In this document: positions 54,788 to 63,552 of the stretch, piece by piece | Numbering within the stretch: the first letter of the stretch is position 1 | Layout: every line of letters starts with the position of its first letter | NCBI RefSeq assembly: GCF_023952475.1 | Contig: NZ_JALHRX010000001.1 | Location: 186,001-250,000 of the forward strand | DNA from: Cupriavidus sp. WGlv3 | GTDB taxonomy: Bacteria > Pseudomonadota > Gammaproteobacteria > Burkholderiales > Burkholderiaceae | Direction: 5' to 3' | DNA: 64,000 nt | The notes under the pieces: generated by a model | What the model saw: only the letters and a program-made list of their open reading frames with translations | Told to the model about the DNA's origin: nothing | Database searches by the model: none | Position numbers and translations under genes: made by a program

Positions 54788-55624
54788 ATGAGCCCAGCCA
54801 ATCCAGCCAGCCCTGCCCCGTTCCGCGTTGCCGCCGTCCAGACCGTGACCGGCACCTCGCTTGACGCCAACCTGGCGCGCGCCGAGGCGCGCATCGCCGA
54901 GGCCGCCGCCGGCGGCGCCGAACTGGTGCTGCTGCCCGAGTACTTCTGCATCATGGGCCGCGCCGAATCCGACAAGGTGGCCGTGCGCGAGCACGACGGC
55001 GACGGCCCGGTGCAGCAGTTCCTGGCCGACGCGGCGCGCCGCCATGGCATCTGGCTGGTCGGCGGCACGCTGCCGATGTGGTGCGACGACCCGCAGCGCG
55101 TGTACAACACCTCGCTCGCCTTCAACCCGCGCGGCGAGCGCATCGCGCGCTACGACAAGATCCACCTGTTCGGCTTCACCCGCGGCACCGAAAGCTATGA
55201 CGAGTCGCGCACCATCCTGGCCGGGCGCACGCCGGTCAGCTTCGATGCGCCCTGCGGCCGGGTGGCGATGTCGGTGTGCTACGACCTGCGCTTTCCGGAG
55301 CTGTACCGCGGCCTGGCCGCCGACGGCGGCACCAGCCTGATCCTGATGCCGGCCGCCTTCACCTACACCACCGGGCAGGCCCACTGGGAAATCCTGCTGC
55401 GCGCCCGCGCCATCGAGAACCAGTGCTATGTGCTGGCGGCGGCGCAGGGCGGCAAGCACGAGAACGGCCGGCGCACCTGGGGCCATTCGATGCTGGTCGA
55501 CCCGTGGGGCGAAGTGCTGGCGATGCTGCCCGAAGGCGAAGGCGTGGTCGGCGGCGTGATCGACCCGGCGCGGCTGGAGGAAGTCCGGCAGAACCTGCCG
55601 GCATTGCGGCACCGGGTGCTGTAG
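54788..55624 (+). CDS. Carbon-nitrogen hydrolase (Nit1/omega-amidase-like)
   Basis: 278 residues. Catalytic triad Glu51 (LLPEYF), Lys124 (RYDKIHLFGF) and Cys164 (SVCYDLRFPELYR). The CYDLRFPELYR form is that of Nit1-type deaminated glutathione amidases; omega-amidase is the alternative. Start 54788 is chosen because upstream in-frame residues overlap the yhdP end. The family acts in metabolite repair in the cytoplasm. It lies 19 bases after yhdP and 96 before tldD. Confidence 0.9.
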   Translation: MSPANPASPAPFRVAAVQTVTGTSLDANLARAEARIAEAAAGGAELVLLPEYFCIMGRAESDKVAVREHDGDGPVQQFLADAARRHGIWLVGGTLPMWCDDPQRVYNTSLAFNPRGERIARYDKIHLFGFTRGTESYDESRTILAGRTPVSFDAPCGRVAMSVCYDLRFPELYRGLAADGGTSLILMPAAFTYTTGQAHWEILLRARAIENQCYVLAAAQGGKHENGRRTWGHSMLVDPWGEVLAMLPEGEGVVGGVIDPARLEEVRQNLPALRHRVL

Positions 55625-55720
55625 CATGTACGCAAGCGCGGGGGCCGATGGCGCCCTCGCCCACAGGATTGTTTGCCGCGCCGGCCAGCCCGCGCGGCCC
55701 AAGGAAAAAAAGGACCTCTC

Positions 55721-57181
55721 ATGAACGCCGGCGATCTCGGAATCCGCAACCTGGCCACCGCGCAGCAACTGCTGCTGGCGCCGTACGGCCTGGACGAAGC
55801 CAGGCTCCAGCGCGTGCTGGCCGATATCTTCACGCACAAGGTCGACTACGCCGACCTGTACTTCCAGTACACCCGCAACGAGGCCTGGAGCCTTGAGGAA
55901 GGCATCGTCAAGTCGGGCAGCTTCAGCATCGACCAGGGCGTGGGCGTGCGCGCCGTCTCGGGCGACCGCACTGCCTTTGCCTATTCGGACGACATCAGCC
56001 TGGCGGCGCTGTCGCAGGCGGCAGCCGCCACGCGCACCATCGGCAAGGCCGGCAGCGGCCGCGTCAAGGTCGCCGGCGAGCTGGCCACGCATGCGGGGCG
56101 CAACCTGTACACGCCCAACGACCCGCTCGATTCGATGAGCGCGGCGGAAAAGGTGGCGCTGCTGGAGCGCATCGAACGCATGGCGCGCGCCAAGGATCCG
56201 CGCGTGGTGCAGGTGATGGCAGGCCTGGCTGGCGAATACGACGTGGTACTGGTAGCGCGCAGCGACGGCGTGATCGCCGCCGACGTGCGCCCGCTGGTGC
56301 GGGTCTCGGTCACGGTGATCGCCGAACAGGGCGGGCGCCGCGAGATCGGCTCGTCGGGCGGCGGCGGCCGCTATGCCTACGGCTATTTCACCGACGACCT
56401 GCTGCAGCAGTACGTGGACGAGGCGGTGTCGTCGGCGCTGGTCAACCTGGATGCGCGCCCGGCCCCGGCCGGCGCCATGACCGTGGTGCTGGGCCCGGGC
56501 TGGCCCGGCGTGCTGCTGCACGAGGCGGTCGGCCACGGCCTTGAAGGCGACTTCAACCGCAAGGGCTCGTCGGCGTTCGCCGGCCGCATGGGCGAACGCG
56601 TCGCGGCCAGGGGCGTGACCGTGGTCGACGACGGCACGCTGGCCAACCGCCGCGGCTCGCTCAACCTCGACGATGAAGGCAACCCGACCCAGTGCACCAC
56701 GCTGATCGAGGACGGCATCCTGCGCGGCTATATCCAGGACACGCTCAACGCGCGCCTGATGAAGATGCCGGTCACCGGCAACGCGCGCCGCGAAAGCTAT
56801 GCCGCGCTGCCGATGCCGCGCATGACCAACACCTACATGCTCAATGGCGACAAGGACCCGCAGGAAATCATCGCCAGCGTCAAGAAGGGCCTGTATGCGG
56901 TCAATTTCGGCGGCGGCCAGGTCGACATCACCAACGGCAAGTTCGTGTTCTCGGCCAGCGAAGCCTACATGATCGAGGACGGCAAGATCACGTACCCGGT
57001 CAAGGGCGCGACCCTGGTCGGCAACGGCCCGGAATCGCTCAAGGACGTGACCATGATCGGCAACGACATGCGCCTCGACTCCGGCGTAGGCGTGTGCGGC
57101 AAGGAAGGCCAGAGCGTCCCGGTGGGCGTGGGCCAGCCGACGCTGCGCATCGAGAATATGACGGTCGGCGGGACGGCCTGA
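55721..57181 (+). CDS. tldD: Metalloprotease TldD
   Basis: 486 residues. The zinc motif HExxxH is at 267-272 ([13 protein letters not shown]), followed by [17 protein letters not shown]. TldD pairs with TldE (PmbA) in a heterodimer that degrades unfolded or modified peptides, such as microcin precursors. tldE is not in this window. AAGGAAAAAAAGG lies upstream of the ATG; an in-frame Met at 55673 is less likely. The last residues carry the conserved NMTVGGTA end. Confidence 0.96.
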   Translation: MNAGDLGIRNLATAQQLLLAPYGLDEARLQRVLADIFTHKVDYADLYFQYTRNEAWSLEEGIVKSGSFSIDQGVGVRAVSGDRTAFAYSDDISLAALSQAAAATRTIGKAGSGRVKVAGELATHAGRNLYTPNDPLDSMSAAEKVALLERIERMARAKDPRVVQVMAGLAGEYDVVLVARSDGVIAADVRPLVRVSVTVIAEQGGRREIGSSGGGGRYAYGYFTDDLLQQYVDEAVSSALVNLDARPAPAGAMTVVLGPGWPGVLLHEAVGHGLEGDFNRKGSSAFAGRMGERVAARGVTVVDDGTLANRRGSLNLDDEGNPTQCTTLIEDGILRGYIQDTLNARLMKMPVTGNARRESYAALPMPRMTNTYMLNGDKDPQEIIASVKKGLYAVNFGGGQVDITNGKFVFSASEAYMIEDGKITYPVKGATLVGNGPESLKDVTMIGNDMRLDSGVGVCGKEGQSVPVGVGQPTLRIENMTVGGTA

Positions 57182-57194
57182 GGCCGCTGGTTTG

Positions 57195-57224
57195 CTCCCC
57201 TCTCCTTGCAAGGGGGAGAGGGAG
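57195..57224. repeat. Imperfect CT/GA-rich palindrome after tldD
   Basis: CTCCCCTCTCC and GGGGGAGAGGGAG pair with one bulged base around TTGCAA. It follows the tldD stop by 13 bases and has no T-tract. Such CCCTCTCC-type palindromes recur between genes in many high-GC proteobacteria. Confidence 0.5.
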
Positions 57225-57254
57225 TACCCAATCAGCAAGCAAGACGGCCGCCCT

Positions 57255-58310
57255 TCACGGCCGCACTTCATACACCAGATTGAACGGCGTCTGCGCCGCC
57301 CGCCGGAAGCCGCGGAAGCCCGCCTGCTCCGCCACCGCGCGCATGCGCGCCTCGCCCGCCTGTGCGCCCAGGCACAGGCCGACTTCCTGCGAGCGCGATG
57401 CCGGCGTGCAGATGAAGGTCGACGCGGAATAGAACACCCGGCCCACCGGGTTCAGGTTCTGCTCCAGCGCATCGTTGGCAAAGGGCTCGACGATCATCCA
57501 GGCGCCGTCGGCGCGCAGGCTCTCGCGCACGTGGCGCGCCGCTCCGACGGGGTCGCCCATGTCGTGCAGGCAGTCGAACACCGCCACCAGGTCATAGTCG
57601 TTGCCGCCATAGCCCTTGGCACTGGCCACCTCGAAGCGCACGCGCTCGGCCACGCCGGCGCGGCGCGCGGCCTCGGCCGCATGGCGCACCGAGGGCTCGT
57701 GGTAGTCGAAGCCGACGAAGCGCGAGGCCGGAAACGCCTGCGCCATGATGATGGTCGACGCGCCATGGCCGCAGCCCACGTCCGCCACCAGGGCCCCGGC
57801 CTTGAGCCGCGCCGCGATGCCGTCGAGCGCCGGGATCCATTCCGACACCAGGTGCGCCGCATATCCGGGCCGGAAGAAGCGTTCGGTGCCGTGGAACAGC
57901 GCGGGGTCGTGCTCGTGCCAGCCCAGCCCGCGGCCATTGCGGAAGATGTCGATCATCTTCGGAATCGCGCGGAACTGCGCCACGGCAATCTGGAACGCGC
58001 CCGGGATAAAGGCCGGGCTGCCTTCCTGCGCCAGCGCATAAGCCTGTTCCTCGTTCAGGCTGAACTGCCCCGAGCCCGCGTCATAGTCGACATAGCCGCT
58101 GGCCGCCTGCGCCGACAGCCATTCGCGCAGGTAGCGCTCGTCGGTATGGGTCTTGGCCGCCAGCATGGTGACGCTCATCGGCTTTTCCGCCAGCGCCTTG
58201 TACAGCCCGAGTTCATCGCCGACGACCACGGTCGCGGCATGCATCACCGCGCCGATATCGCCGACGAATTTTTCCATGAAGGCATTCAGCCTCGCTTCAT
58301 CGACGCTCAT
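57255..58310 (-). CDS. Class I SAM-dependent methyltransferase with an N-terminal winged helix
   Basis: 351 residues. N-terminal dimerisation/winged-helix part (about 1-100, DERYLREWLSAQAASGYVDY), then a Rossmann domain with the SAM motif VADVGCGHGASTIIMAQAF, VGFDYHEPSVRHA and LVAVFDCLHDMGDP. The layout is that of O-methyltransferase-like proteins; the substrate is unknown. GGGGAGGTG precedes the ATG at 58310. An ATAGCC/GGCTAT repeat at 58349-58363 overlaps a TATATT box upstream on the minus strand and may control it. Convergent with tldD. Confidence 0.85.
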   Translation of the reverse strand: MSVDEARLNAFMEKFVGDIGAVMHAATVVVGDELGLYKALAEKPMSVTMLAAKTHTDERYLREWLSAQAASGYVDYDAGSGQFSLNEEQAYALAQEGSPAFIPGAFQIAVAQFRAIPKMIDIFRNGRGLGWHEHDPALFHGTERFFRPGYAAHLVSEWIPALDGIAARLKAGALVADVGCGHGASTIIMAQAFPASRFVGFDYHEPSVRHAAEAARRAGVAERVRFEVASAKGYGGNDYDLVAVFDCLHDMGDPVGAARHVRESLRADGAWMIVEPFANDALEQNLNPVGRVFYSASTFICTPASRSQEVGLCLGAQAGEARMRAVAEQAGFRGFRRAAQTPFNLVYEVRP

Positions 58311-58465
58311 GATGCACCTCCCCGTGCCCACTGCTCCCCGCTTCCAATATAGCCATCGGCTATGCCCGGAAAAGCCGAAAAGCGACGGCGACAGCAACTT
58401 CGCAAGGCATCGCGGGAATGCAAGGCGGGTTGGTGCGCCAGCGCACGGCATGGCTGCGGCGACAC

Positions 58466-58494
58466 TTGCCAACCCCGGCAAAAGGCGCTATAAA
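58466..58494 (+). promoter_or_regulatory. Strong sigma70-type promoter in the gap before aroG
   Basis: TTGCCA (58466-58471) and TATAAA (58489-58494) with an optimal 17-base spacer. Transcription would begin near 58501, 320 bases before the aroG ATG. It is the best promoter in the 512-base gap 58311-58822. Confidence 0.65.
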
Positions 58495-58651
58495 GATGCT
58501 TCGTCGCGCGGCCAGCAGCCGATGCGCAACGAAAATTACCGAAGCGGCGCGCAATTTCCTGCCTTTCTGCCACGCAGTGCAGCATAAATCCGGCGCCCGC
58601 GAAGCAAATCGTTTCAAGCTGACCCAAGCCAACGCCTTTTCCCGCCATGTC

Positions 58652-58680
58652 CGCTAAGTTTTACTTTTACTTTTTTAGCG
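58652..58680 (+). repeat. Pyrimidine-rich stem-loop with TTTTAC repeats
   Basis: CGCTAA and TTAGCG (outer six bases) enclose a 17-base loop made of two TTTTAC units and a T-run. It lies inside the candidate RNA and contrasts sharply with the GC-rich surroundings. Confidence 0.5.
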
Positions 58681-58741
58681 ATCTCACACCGCTGGCGGAT
58701 AGGGAGGGATGGCTGTAAGCAGCGCCCCGAATACAAAAAAG

Positions 58742-58768
58742 ACCGCCAGCGACCCTGGCGGTTTTTTT
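58742..58768 (+). terminator. Orphan intrinsic terminator 55 bases before aroG
   Basis: ACCGCCAG (58742-58749) and CTGGCGGT (58755-58762) pair perfectly, preceded by an A-run and followed by a T-run to 58768. No plus-strand gene lies between it and the divergent methyltransferase start at 58310. Confidence 0.85.
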
Positions 58769-58822
58769 ATACCCCTTTGTTTTCCCACACCCTCACGACC
58801 TCACAAGAATCCTGGAGCCATC

Positions 58823-59902
58823 ATGCTGAAGAACACCGACGACCTGCGCATCCGCGAACTCAAGGAGCTGCTGCCGCCCGCGCACCTGATCCGCGAGTTC
58901 GGCTGCTCCGAACAGGCTTCGGACGTGATCTACGGCGCGCGCCAGGCCATGCACCGCATCCTGCACGGCATGGATGACCGCCTGATCGTCATCATCGGCC
59001 CGTGCTCGATCCACGATACCCGCGCCGCGCTCGAATACGCCAAGCTGCTCAAGGTGCAGCGCGAGCGCTTCGCCGGCGAGCTGGAGGTGGTGATGCGGGT
59101 GTATTTCGAAAAGCCGCGCACCACGGTGGGCTGGAAAGGTCTGATCAACGACCCGCACATGGACGGCAGCTTCAAGATCAACGACGGCCTGCGCACCGCG
59201 CGCGAGCTGCTGCTGACCATCAGCGAAATGGGCGTGCCCACCGGCACCGAGTACCTCGACATGATCAGCCCGCAGTACCTGGCCGACCTGGTCAGCTGGG
59301 GCGCGATCGGCGCGCGCACCACCGAGTCGCAGGTGCATCGCGAGCTGGCCTCGGGACTGTCGTGCCCGGTCGGCTTCAAGAACGGCACCGACGGCAACGT
59401 CAAGATCGCGGTCGACGCGATCAAGGCCGCGTCGCAACCGCACCATTTCCTGTCGGTGACCAAGGGCGGGCATTCGGCGATCGTGTCGACCTCGGGCAAC
59501 GAGGACTGCCATGTGATCCTGCGCGGCGGCAAGGCGCCCAACTACGACGCCGCCAGCGTGCAGGAAGCTTGCGACGCCATCGCCAAGGCCGGCCTGGCCT
59601 CACGCCTGATGATCGACGCCTCGCACGCCAACAGCAGCAAGAAGCACGAGAACCAGATCCCGGTGTGCGCAGACATCGGCCGCCAGATTGCCGGCGGCGA
59701 CCAGCGCATCATCGGCGTGATGGTCGAATCGCACCTGGTCGCCGGGCGCCAGGACCACGTGCAGGGCCAGCCGGTCGACGAACTGACCTATGGCCAGTCG
59801 GTGACCGATGCCTGCATCGGCTGGGACGACTCGGTCAAGGTGCTCGAGGGCCTGGCCGAGTCGGTGCGCCAGCGCCGGCTGGTGTCGGGCAGCGGCAACT
59901 GA
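58823..59902 (+). CDS. aroG: 3-deoxy-7-phosphoheptulonate (DAHP) synthase, class I
   Basis: First step of the shikimate pathway: condenses phosphoenolpyruvate and erythrose 4-phosphate. 359 residues, AroG/AroF/AroH type, with LIVIIGPCSIHD, the KPRTTVGWKGLINDPHMDGSF block, GARTTESQVHRELASG and MIDASHANSSKKHENQ. The N-terminal 30 residues belong to the feedback site for an aromatic amino acid; which one cannot be told. The GGAG ribosome site decides ATG 58823; an in-frame ATG at 58709 would put a terminator hairpin inside the gene. Confidence 0.96.
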   Translation: MLKNTDDLRIRELKELLPPAHLIREFGCSEQASDVIYGARQAMHRILHGMDDRLIVIIGPCSIHDTRAALEYAKLLKVQRERFAGELEVVMRVYFEKPRTTVGWKGLINDPHMDGSFKINDGLRTARELLLTISEMGVPTGTEYLDMISPQYLADLVSWGAIGARTTESQVHRELASGLSCPVGFKNGTDGNVKIAVDAIKAASQPHHFLSVTKGGHSAIVSTSGNEDCHVILRGGKAPNYDAASVQEACDAIAKAGLASRLMIDASHANSSKKHENQIPVCADIGRQIAGGDQRIIGVMVESHLVAGRQDHVQGQPVDELTYGQSVTDACIGWDDSVKVLEGLAESVRQRRLVSGSGN

Positions 59903-59932
59903 AGCGCAGACGGAAGCAACGACCGAAGCAAC

Positions 59933-59957
59933 CACGGCGGGCACTCAGCCCGCCGTG
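59933..59957. terminator. Hairpin between aroG and nosL
   Basis: CACGGCGGGC (59933-59942) and GCCCGCCGTG (59948-59957) pair perfectly over ten bases around ACTCA. It touches the nosL stop and lies 31 bases after aroG. There is no T-tract, so it may stabilise 3' ends more than terminate. Confidence 0.55.
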
Positions 59958-60503
59958 CTACATCCGGCTGTCGTGCATGGCGCCGCCGCTGAGGTCGGCC
60001 AGTTCCGGCGTCACCTCGGCGTAGCGCAGCGGTTTCCCGCCATGGCGGGCGGCAAAGGCCGTGGCGTCGCTCTCCGTACTGAAGCTGGCCAGCGTCGGCC
60101 CCATCGATCCGTGGCGCCGGCTGCCGGCCACGTAGATGCCGGTGGTGGCGTCGAACCAGTGGCCGCGTGGCCGCTCCCAGTCGGCGCGCGCCATGTCCTG
60201 CACGAAGGCCGCGCGCACCGGCCGCACCTGCTCCGGCTGCAGCAGCGCCTGGAACATCTCCACCGTATCGCAGAACCAGTGCGGGCTCGCCTCGCCCGCA
60301 TAGAACACCTGTGCCTTGGGCCCGCCGTAATCGGCCAGCAGCATGCCGTCCAGCGCGCACGCGGTGGCGGCGTCGAACTCTTGCGGCTGTGCCGCGGTTT
60401 GCGGCTTGCGGCCACAGCCGGCGAGCAGGACGGCGCTGCCGGCAAGGGTCAGCAACAGGTGGCGGCGAGGCCATGAGAACGGGGTACACAGCGGGGTACA
60501 CAT
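59958..60503 (-). CDS. nosL: Nitrous oxide reductase accessory lipoprotein NosL
   Basis: 181 residues. Signal with lipobox LLAGC, then the NosL fold: DGMLLADYGGPKAQVFY, FQALLQPEQVRPVRAAFVQD, GPTLASFSTESDATAFAARHGG. NosL binds Cu(I) and hands it to NosZ for the CuZ site, with NosDFY. The Met of DGML and the terminal DLSGGAMHDSRM are likely copper ligands. The ATG shares one base with the nosY stop (TGATG). It is the last gene of the cluster. Confidence 0.92.
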   Translation of the reverse strand: MCTPLCTPFSWPRRHLLLTLAGSAVLLAGCGRKPQTAAQPQEFDAATACALDGMLLADYGGPKAQVFYAGEASPHWFCDTVEMFQALLQPEQVRPVRAAFVQDMARADWERPRGHWFDATTGIYVAGSRRHGSMGPTLASFSTESDATAFAARHGGKPLRYAEVTPELADLSGGAMHDSRM

Positions 60504-61345
60504 CAGCGGAAACTCCTGGCGGCAAGGCCCAGCGGCACGGCGATCCACGCCAGCAGCGCCGCGCCGGTCGGCCACGGACTGGCCAGCGCGGGCGGCACGA
60601 TGCTGGCAACGCCCCCGGCGCTGCGCAGCTGGTCCAATGAAAAGGCATTGACGATGCGAAACAGGTCGGCGGGGTTCAGCAACAGCAGCCACGCGATCCA
60701 GTCGGTGGCGGCATGCTGCGCATCCGCTCCGCTGCCGGCGACCAGCATGCCGAGCAGCAGCAGGTCAAACACCAGCACGAAGAAGAACCACAGCCCGATC
60801 GCCAGTCCCGACGCCTGCGCGCGGTCGCGGCTCAGCACCGACAACCACAGCGCCAGGCTCAGGAACGCCAGCCCGAGCAGCACCGCGCTGGCGACGAAGC
60901 CTAGGGTGTGATACAGCCCGGCCCAGCCGAACTGGCGCGCCAGCAGCAGCGCCATCAGCGCAAAGCCGCCGGCCGTGGCCAGCACCAGGGCGGCGGCCAG
61001 GCCGAGGTACTTGCCCAGCAGCAGCTCGCCGCGCGTCAGCGGCAGCGACAGCAGCAGGTCCAGCGAGCCGCGCTCGCGCTCGCCCACCACGGCGTCGAAG
61101 CCCAGCAGCAGGGCGATCATCGGCACCAGGTAGATCACCAGGCTGGCCAGGCTGGTGATGACGAACTCGAGCGAGCGCGGGCCCAGCACGCCCTGCTCGG
61201 CGCCGCCGAAGTAGCCGATCGCCAGCGACAGCGCCGTGAACACCGCGGCCACCGCCAGCACCCAGCGGTTGCGCATGCGGTCGCGGAATTCCCTGCCGGC
61301 CAGCGCGGCCACCTGCCGCGCGTCGAACCAGTCGCCCATGCTCAT
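60503..61345 (-). CDS. nosY: ABC permease NosY
   Basis: 280 residues with about six membrane helices (for example FVITSLASLVIYLVPMIALL, LGFVASAVLLGLAFLSLALW, LWFFFVLVFDLLLLGMLV). The cytoplasmic GERERGSLDLLLSLPLTRGELLLGKYLGL is the coupling region contacted by NosF. With NosF and NosD it forms the NosDFY complex needed to mature the copper centres of nitrous oxide reductase. It follows nosF by four bases and overlaps nosL by one. Confidence 0.94.
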   Translation of the reverse strand: MSMGDWFDARQVAALAGREFRDRMRNRWVLAVAAVFTALSLAIGYFGGAEQGVLGPRSLEFVITSLASLVIYLVPMIALLLGFDAVVGERERGSLDLLLSLPLTRGELLLGKYLGLAAALVLATAGGFALMALLLARQFGWAGLYHTLGFVASAVLLGLAFLSLALWLSVLSRDRAQASGLAIGLWFFFVLVFDLLLLGMLVAGSGADAQHAATDWIAWLLLLNPADLFRIVNAFSLDQLRSAGGVASIVPPALASPWPTGAALLAWIAVPLGLAARSFR

Positions 61346-61349
61346 GCCC

Positions 61350-62291
61350 TCATCCCCTCATGCCGAGAAACAGGTCCTCGAGCGACGGCTCGTGGATCTG
61401 CAGGTCCAGCAGCCGGCCGGCGAGCGGCTGCAGCGCGGCCAGCACCGTCATCTTGGCGGCGGGCGCACAACGCACCGTCAGCACGCCGGGCGGCGCACTG
61501 TCGATCTGCAGCGCGGGCAGCGCGCGCAGCCGGCGCAGCGCCTCGTCGCGCGCGCCCGCCTCGACCCGCAGCACCAGCGTCAGCGGCAGGCCGGCCCGGG
61601 CGCGCAGCGCCTCGAGGCTGCCGGCGGCCTGCAGCCGGCCCGCGGACAGGATGGCAAAGCGGTCGATGCGCTGCTGCAGCTCGGCCAGGATGTGCGAGGT
61701 GATGACGATGGTCACCCCGCTCGCGCGCAGCGCGTTCAGCATGGCGTAGCAGTCGCGGATCGCGGCGGGATCCAGGCCGTTGGTCGGTTCGTCGAGGAAC
61801 AGCACGCGCGGCGCGCCCAGCAGCGCCTGCGCAAAACCCAGCCGCTGCCGCATACCCTTCGAATACTCGCGCACCGGACGCGCGGCGGCAGCGGACAGGC
61901 CGACCTGGTCGAGCATCGGCGCGCAGGCGTCCGCCTGCACGCCCTTCAGCCGCGCAAAGAAACGCAGCGTCTCCAGGCCGCTCAGGTTGTCATGCAGCAC
62001 CAGATGTTCGGGCAGGTAGCCGATGCCGCGGCGTGCCGCCCGAAATGCGCGGCCGCCCACGTTGGCACCGGCCACGCGCAAGGTGCCGTGCGTCGGCGGC
62101 AACAGACCCAGCATCATCCGGAACAGCGTGCTCTTGCCAGCGCCGTTATGGCCGATCAGCCCGAGCAGCTCGCCCTGCCCCACGCTCAGGCTGACATCGT
62201 CGACGGCGCGCAGCGCGCCGAAGTGCTTGCTGACGTTGGACAGCACGATGGCATCCATGGCCGGTTCAGCGGCTGGCGTCGGCCGGCTCAT
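61350..62291 (-). CDS. nosF: ABC ATPase NosF
   Basis: 313 residues: Walker A GLIGHNGAGKSTLFR, signature REYSKGMRQRLGFAQAL, Walker B VLFLDEPTNGLDP and the switch His in ITSHILAELQ, then a C-terminal DUF4162-like part. Energises NosDFY. GGAGG seven bases before the ATG at 62291 decides the start, so its first 26 bases overlap the nosD end; an ATG at 62258 would avoid the overlap but lacks such a site. Confidence 0.93.
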   Translation of the reverse strand: MSRPTPAAEPAMDAIVLSNVSKHFGALRAVDDVSLSVGQGELLGLIGHNGAGKSTLFRMMLGLLPPTHGTLRVAGANVGGRAFRAARRGIGYLPEHLVLHDNLSGLETLRFFARLKGVQADACAPMLDQVGLSAAAARPVREYSKGMRQRLGFAQALLGAPRVLFLDEPTNGLDPAAIRDCYAMLNALRASGVTIVITSHILAELQQRIDRFAILSAGRLQAAGSLEALRARAGLPLTLVLRVEAGARDEALRRLRALPALQIDSAPPGVLTVRCAPAAKMTVLAALQPLAGRLLDLQIHEPSLEDLFLGMRG

Positions 62292-63552
62292 GCCATTGCC
62301 TCCAGTTGGCGCGGGCCGGGCGCATGCGCGGATATTCGTCGACCACTCCCGGCGCACGGATCACCGGAAACTGGCGCCCGGCCAGCCGCAGCGCCTGCAG
62401 CGCGGGGCTGCCCAGCAGCAGCGCCACGCCCGGATAGCGCCAGCTGAGCCGGTCGACCACGTCATTGGCCCGGTACGGGATATCGCCCACACCATCGGCA
62501 TCACGGTCCCAGCCCAGGTAGTTGCTCCAGTAGTTGCCTTGCGCGCGCTCGGACGGGTTGCGTCCGCCCCAGGCCTCGTCGCGCGCGCCCACATAGCGCA
62601 CCGGCTCGCGGTTGCCGATAAAGTCATTGCCCTGCACCACGTTGCGCGTCGATCCTGCCGACAGGTGCACGCCGATGGCGTTGCCGAGCACCAGGTTGCC
62701 GCGCAGCTGCGCATACTCGACGTCGTAGATGAAAAAGCCGCGCTGGTTGTGCGCGACCACGTTGCCCTCGATCACCGAGTCCTGCAGCGTGCGCAGCATG
62801 ATGCCGTGGTCGGCATTGGCCCAGGTGCGGTTGTTGCGGACCACCTGGTCGCGCACTTCCATCAGCGCCAGTCCGCCGCGGTTGCGGTAGCTGTCGTTGT
62901 CTTCCCACAGGTTGTGGTACGAGTTCATGTAATGAGTGCCATAGCGGCTATGGTGCAGCCGGTTGCCGCGAAACACGGCATGGTGCGAGACGTCGACGTA
63001 GAGCGCGTCGCGCACGAAGCTGATGTGGTTGTCGAGGATGCGCGCGCCGCGCGTGTTGTAGAGCTGCACGCCGTTGCCGCGCTGCGCCGAGTTGTAGTCG
63101 CGCTTGCCGGTGATGGTGTTGGCCTCGACGCGGACCTCGTCGGCCTTTTCGATCCACAGTCCGAACAGGTTGTAGGTCAGCTCGCAGTGCCGCACTACCG
63201 CGCGGTGCGCGCCGGGCTGGATGTAGATGCCGGCGTTCTGGTCCTTCAGGCTGTCGCCGGAGTCGCGCACGATCAGCCCCTCGACCGTCACGTCGGGCGC
63301 GGCGATGCGCAGCGTATCGCCGCGCAGAGCGCCGCTGAGCGTGGGCCGCGCGATGCCGCGCAGCACCAGCGGCCTGGAGACGGTAAAGTTGCCGATGTAG
63401 TGGCCGCGCGCGATCTCGATGGTGTCGCCGGCAGCCGCGGCATCGATCGCCGCCTGCAGCGACTGGCCGGGCTGCACGCGCCAGGTCGCTGCTTGCACGC
63501 AGCCTGGCTCGCACGCAAGGCATAGGAAGGCGATACCGAACAGCAGCTTCAT
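62266..63552 (-). CDS. nosD: Periplasmic copper-maturation protein NosD
   Basis: 428 residues. Signal peptide MKLLFGIAFLCLACEPGCVQA, then a right-handed beta helix of CASH repeats with the recurring N-x-I/V pattern (NAGIYIQPGAHRAVVRHCEL, HGIMLRTLQDSVIEGNVVAH) and the conserved GNYWSNYLGWDRDADGVGD. NosD binds copper and works with NosFY and NosL on NosZ. Its ATG overlaps the stop of the preceding membrane-protein gene (ATGA). Confidence 0.95.
   Translation of the reverse strand: MKLLFGIAFLCLACEPGCVQAATWRVQPGQSLQAAIDAAAAGDTIEIARGHYIGNFTVSRPLVLRGIARPTLSGALRGDTLRIAAPDVTVEGLIVRDSGDSLKDQNAGIYIQPGAHRAVVRHCELTYNLFGLWIEKADEVRVEANTITGKRDYNSAQRGNGVQLYNTRGARILDNHISFVRDALYVDVSHHAVFRGNRLHHSRYGTHYMNSYHNLWEDNDSYRNRGGLALMEVRDQVVRNNRTWANADHGIMLRTLQDSVIEGNVVAHNQRGFFIYDVEYAQLRGNLVLGNAIGVHLSAGSTRNVVQGNDFIGNREPVRYVGARDEAWGGRNPSERAQGNYWSNYLGWDRDADGVGDIPYRANDVVDRLSWRYPGVALLLGSPALQALRLAGRQFPVIRAPGVVDEYPRMRPARANWRQWHEPADASR

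Larger units (their letters stand above)
58501..58769 (+). ncRNA. Candidate small RNA or attenuated aroG leader
   Basis: Bounded by the promoter at 58466-58494 and the intrinsic terminator at 58742-58768, about 265 bases. No convincing coding frame lies inside: a 79-codon frame (58418-58657) starts before the promoter and its 54-codon part lacks a ribosome site. Internal pairing is seen (GCTTCG near 58498 with CGAAGC near 58541; CGCTAA/TTAGCG at 58652-58680). No run of Phe, Tyr or Trp codons typical of a leader peptide was found. Either a free small RNA or a leader whose terminator controls aroG would fit. Confidence 0.45.

Noticed and set aside
58307-58648. A 113-codon minus-strand frame upstream of the methyltransferase
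   Set aside because: It overlaps the methyltransferase start region in another frame and lacks any conserved feature or ribosome site.
58418-58657. A 79-codon frame in the gap before aroG
   Set aside because: It begins upstream of the best promoter, has no ribosome site and no recognisable sequence.
58709-58822. An N-terminal extension of AroG from ATG 58709
   Set aside because: It would place an intrinsic terminator inside the gene and make the enzyme 38 residues longer than its family.
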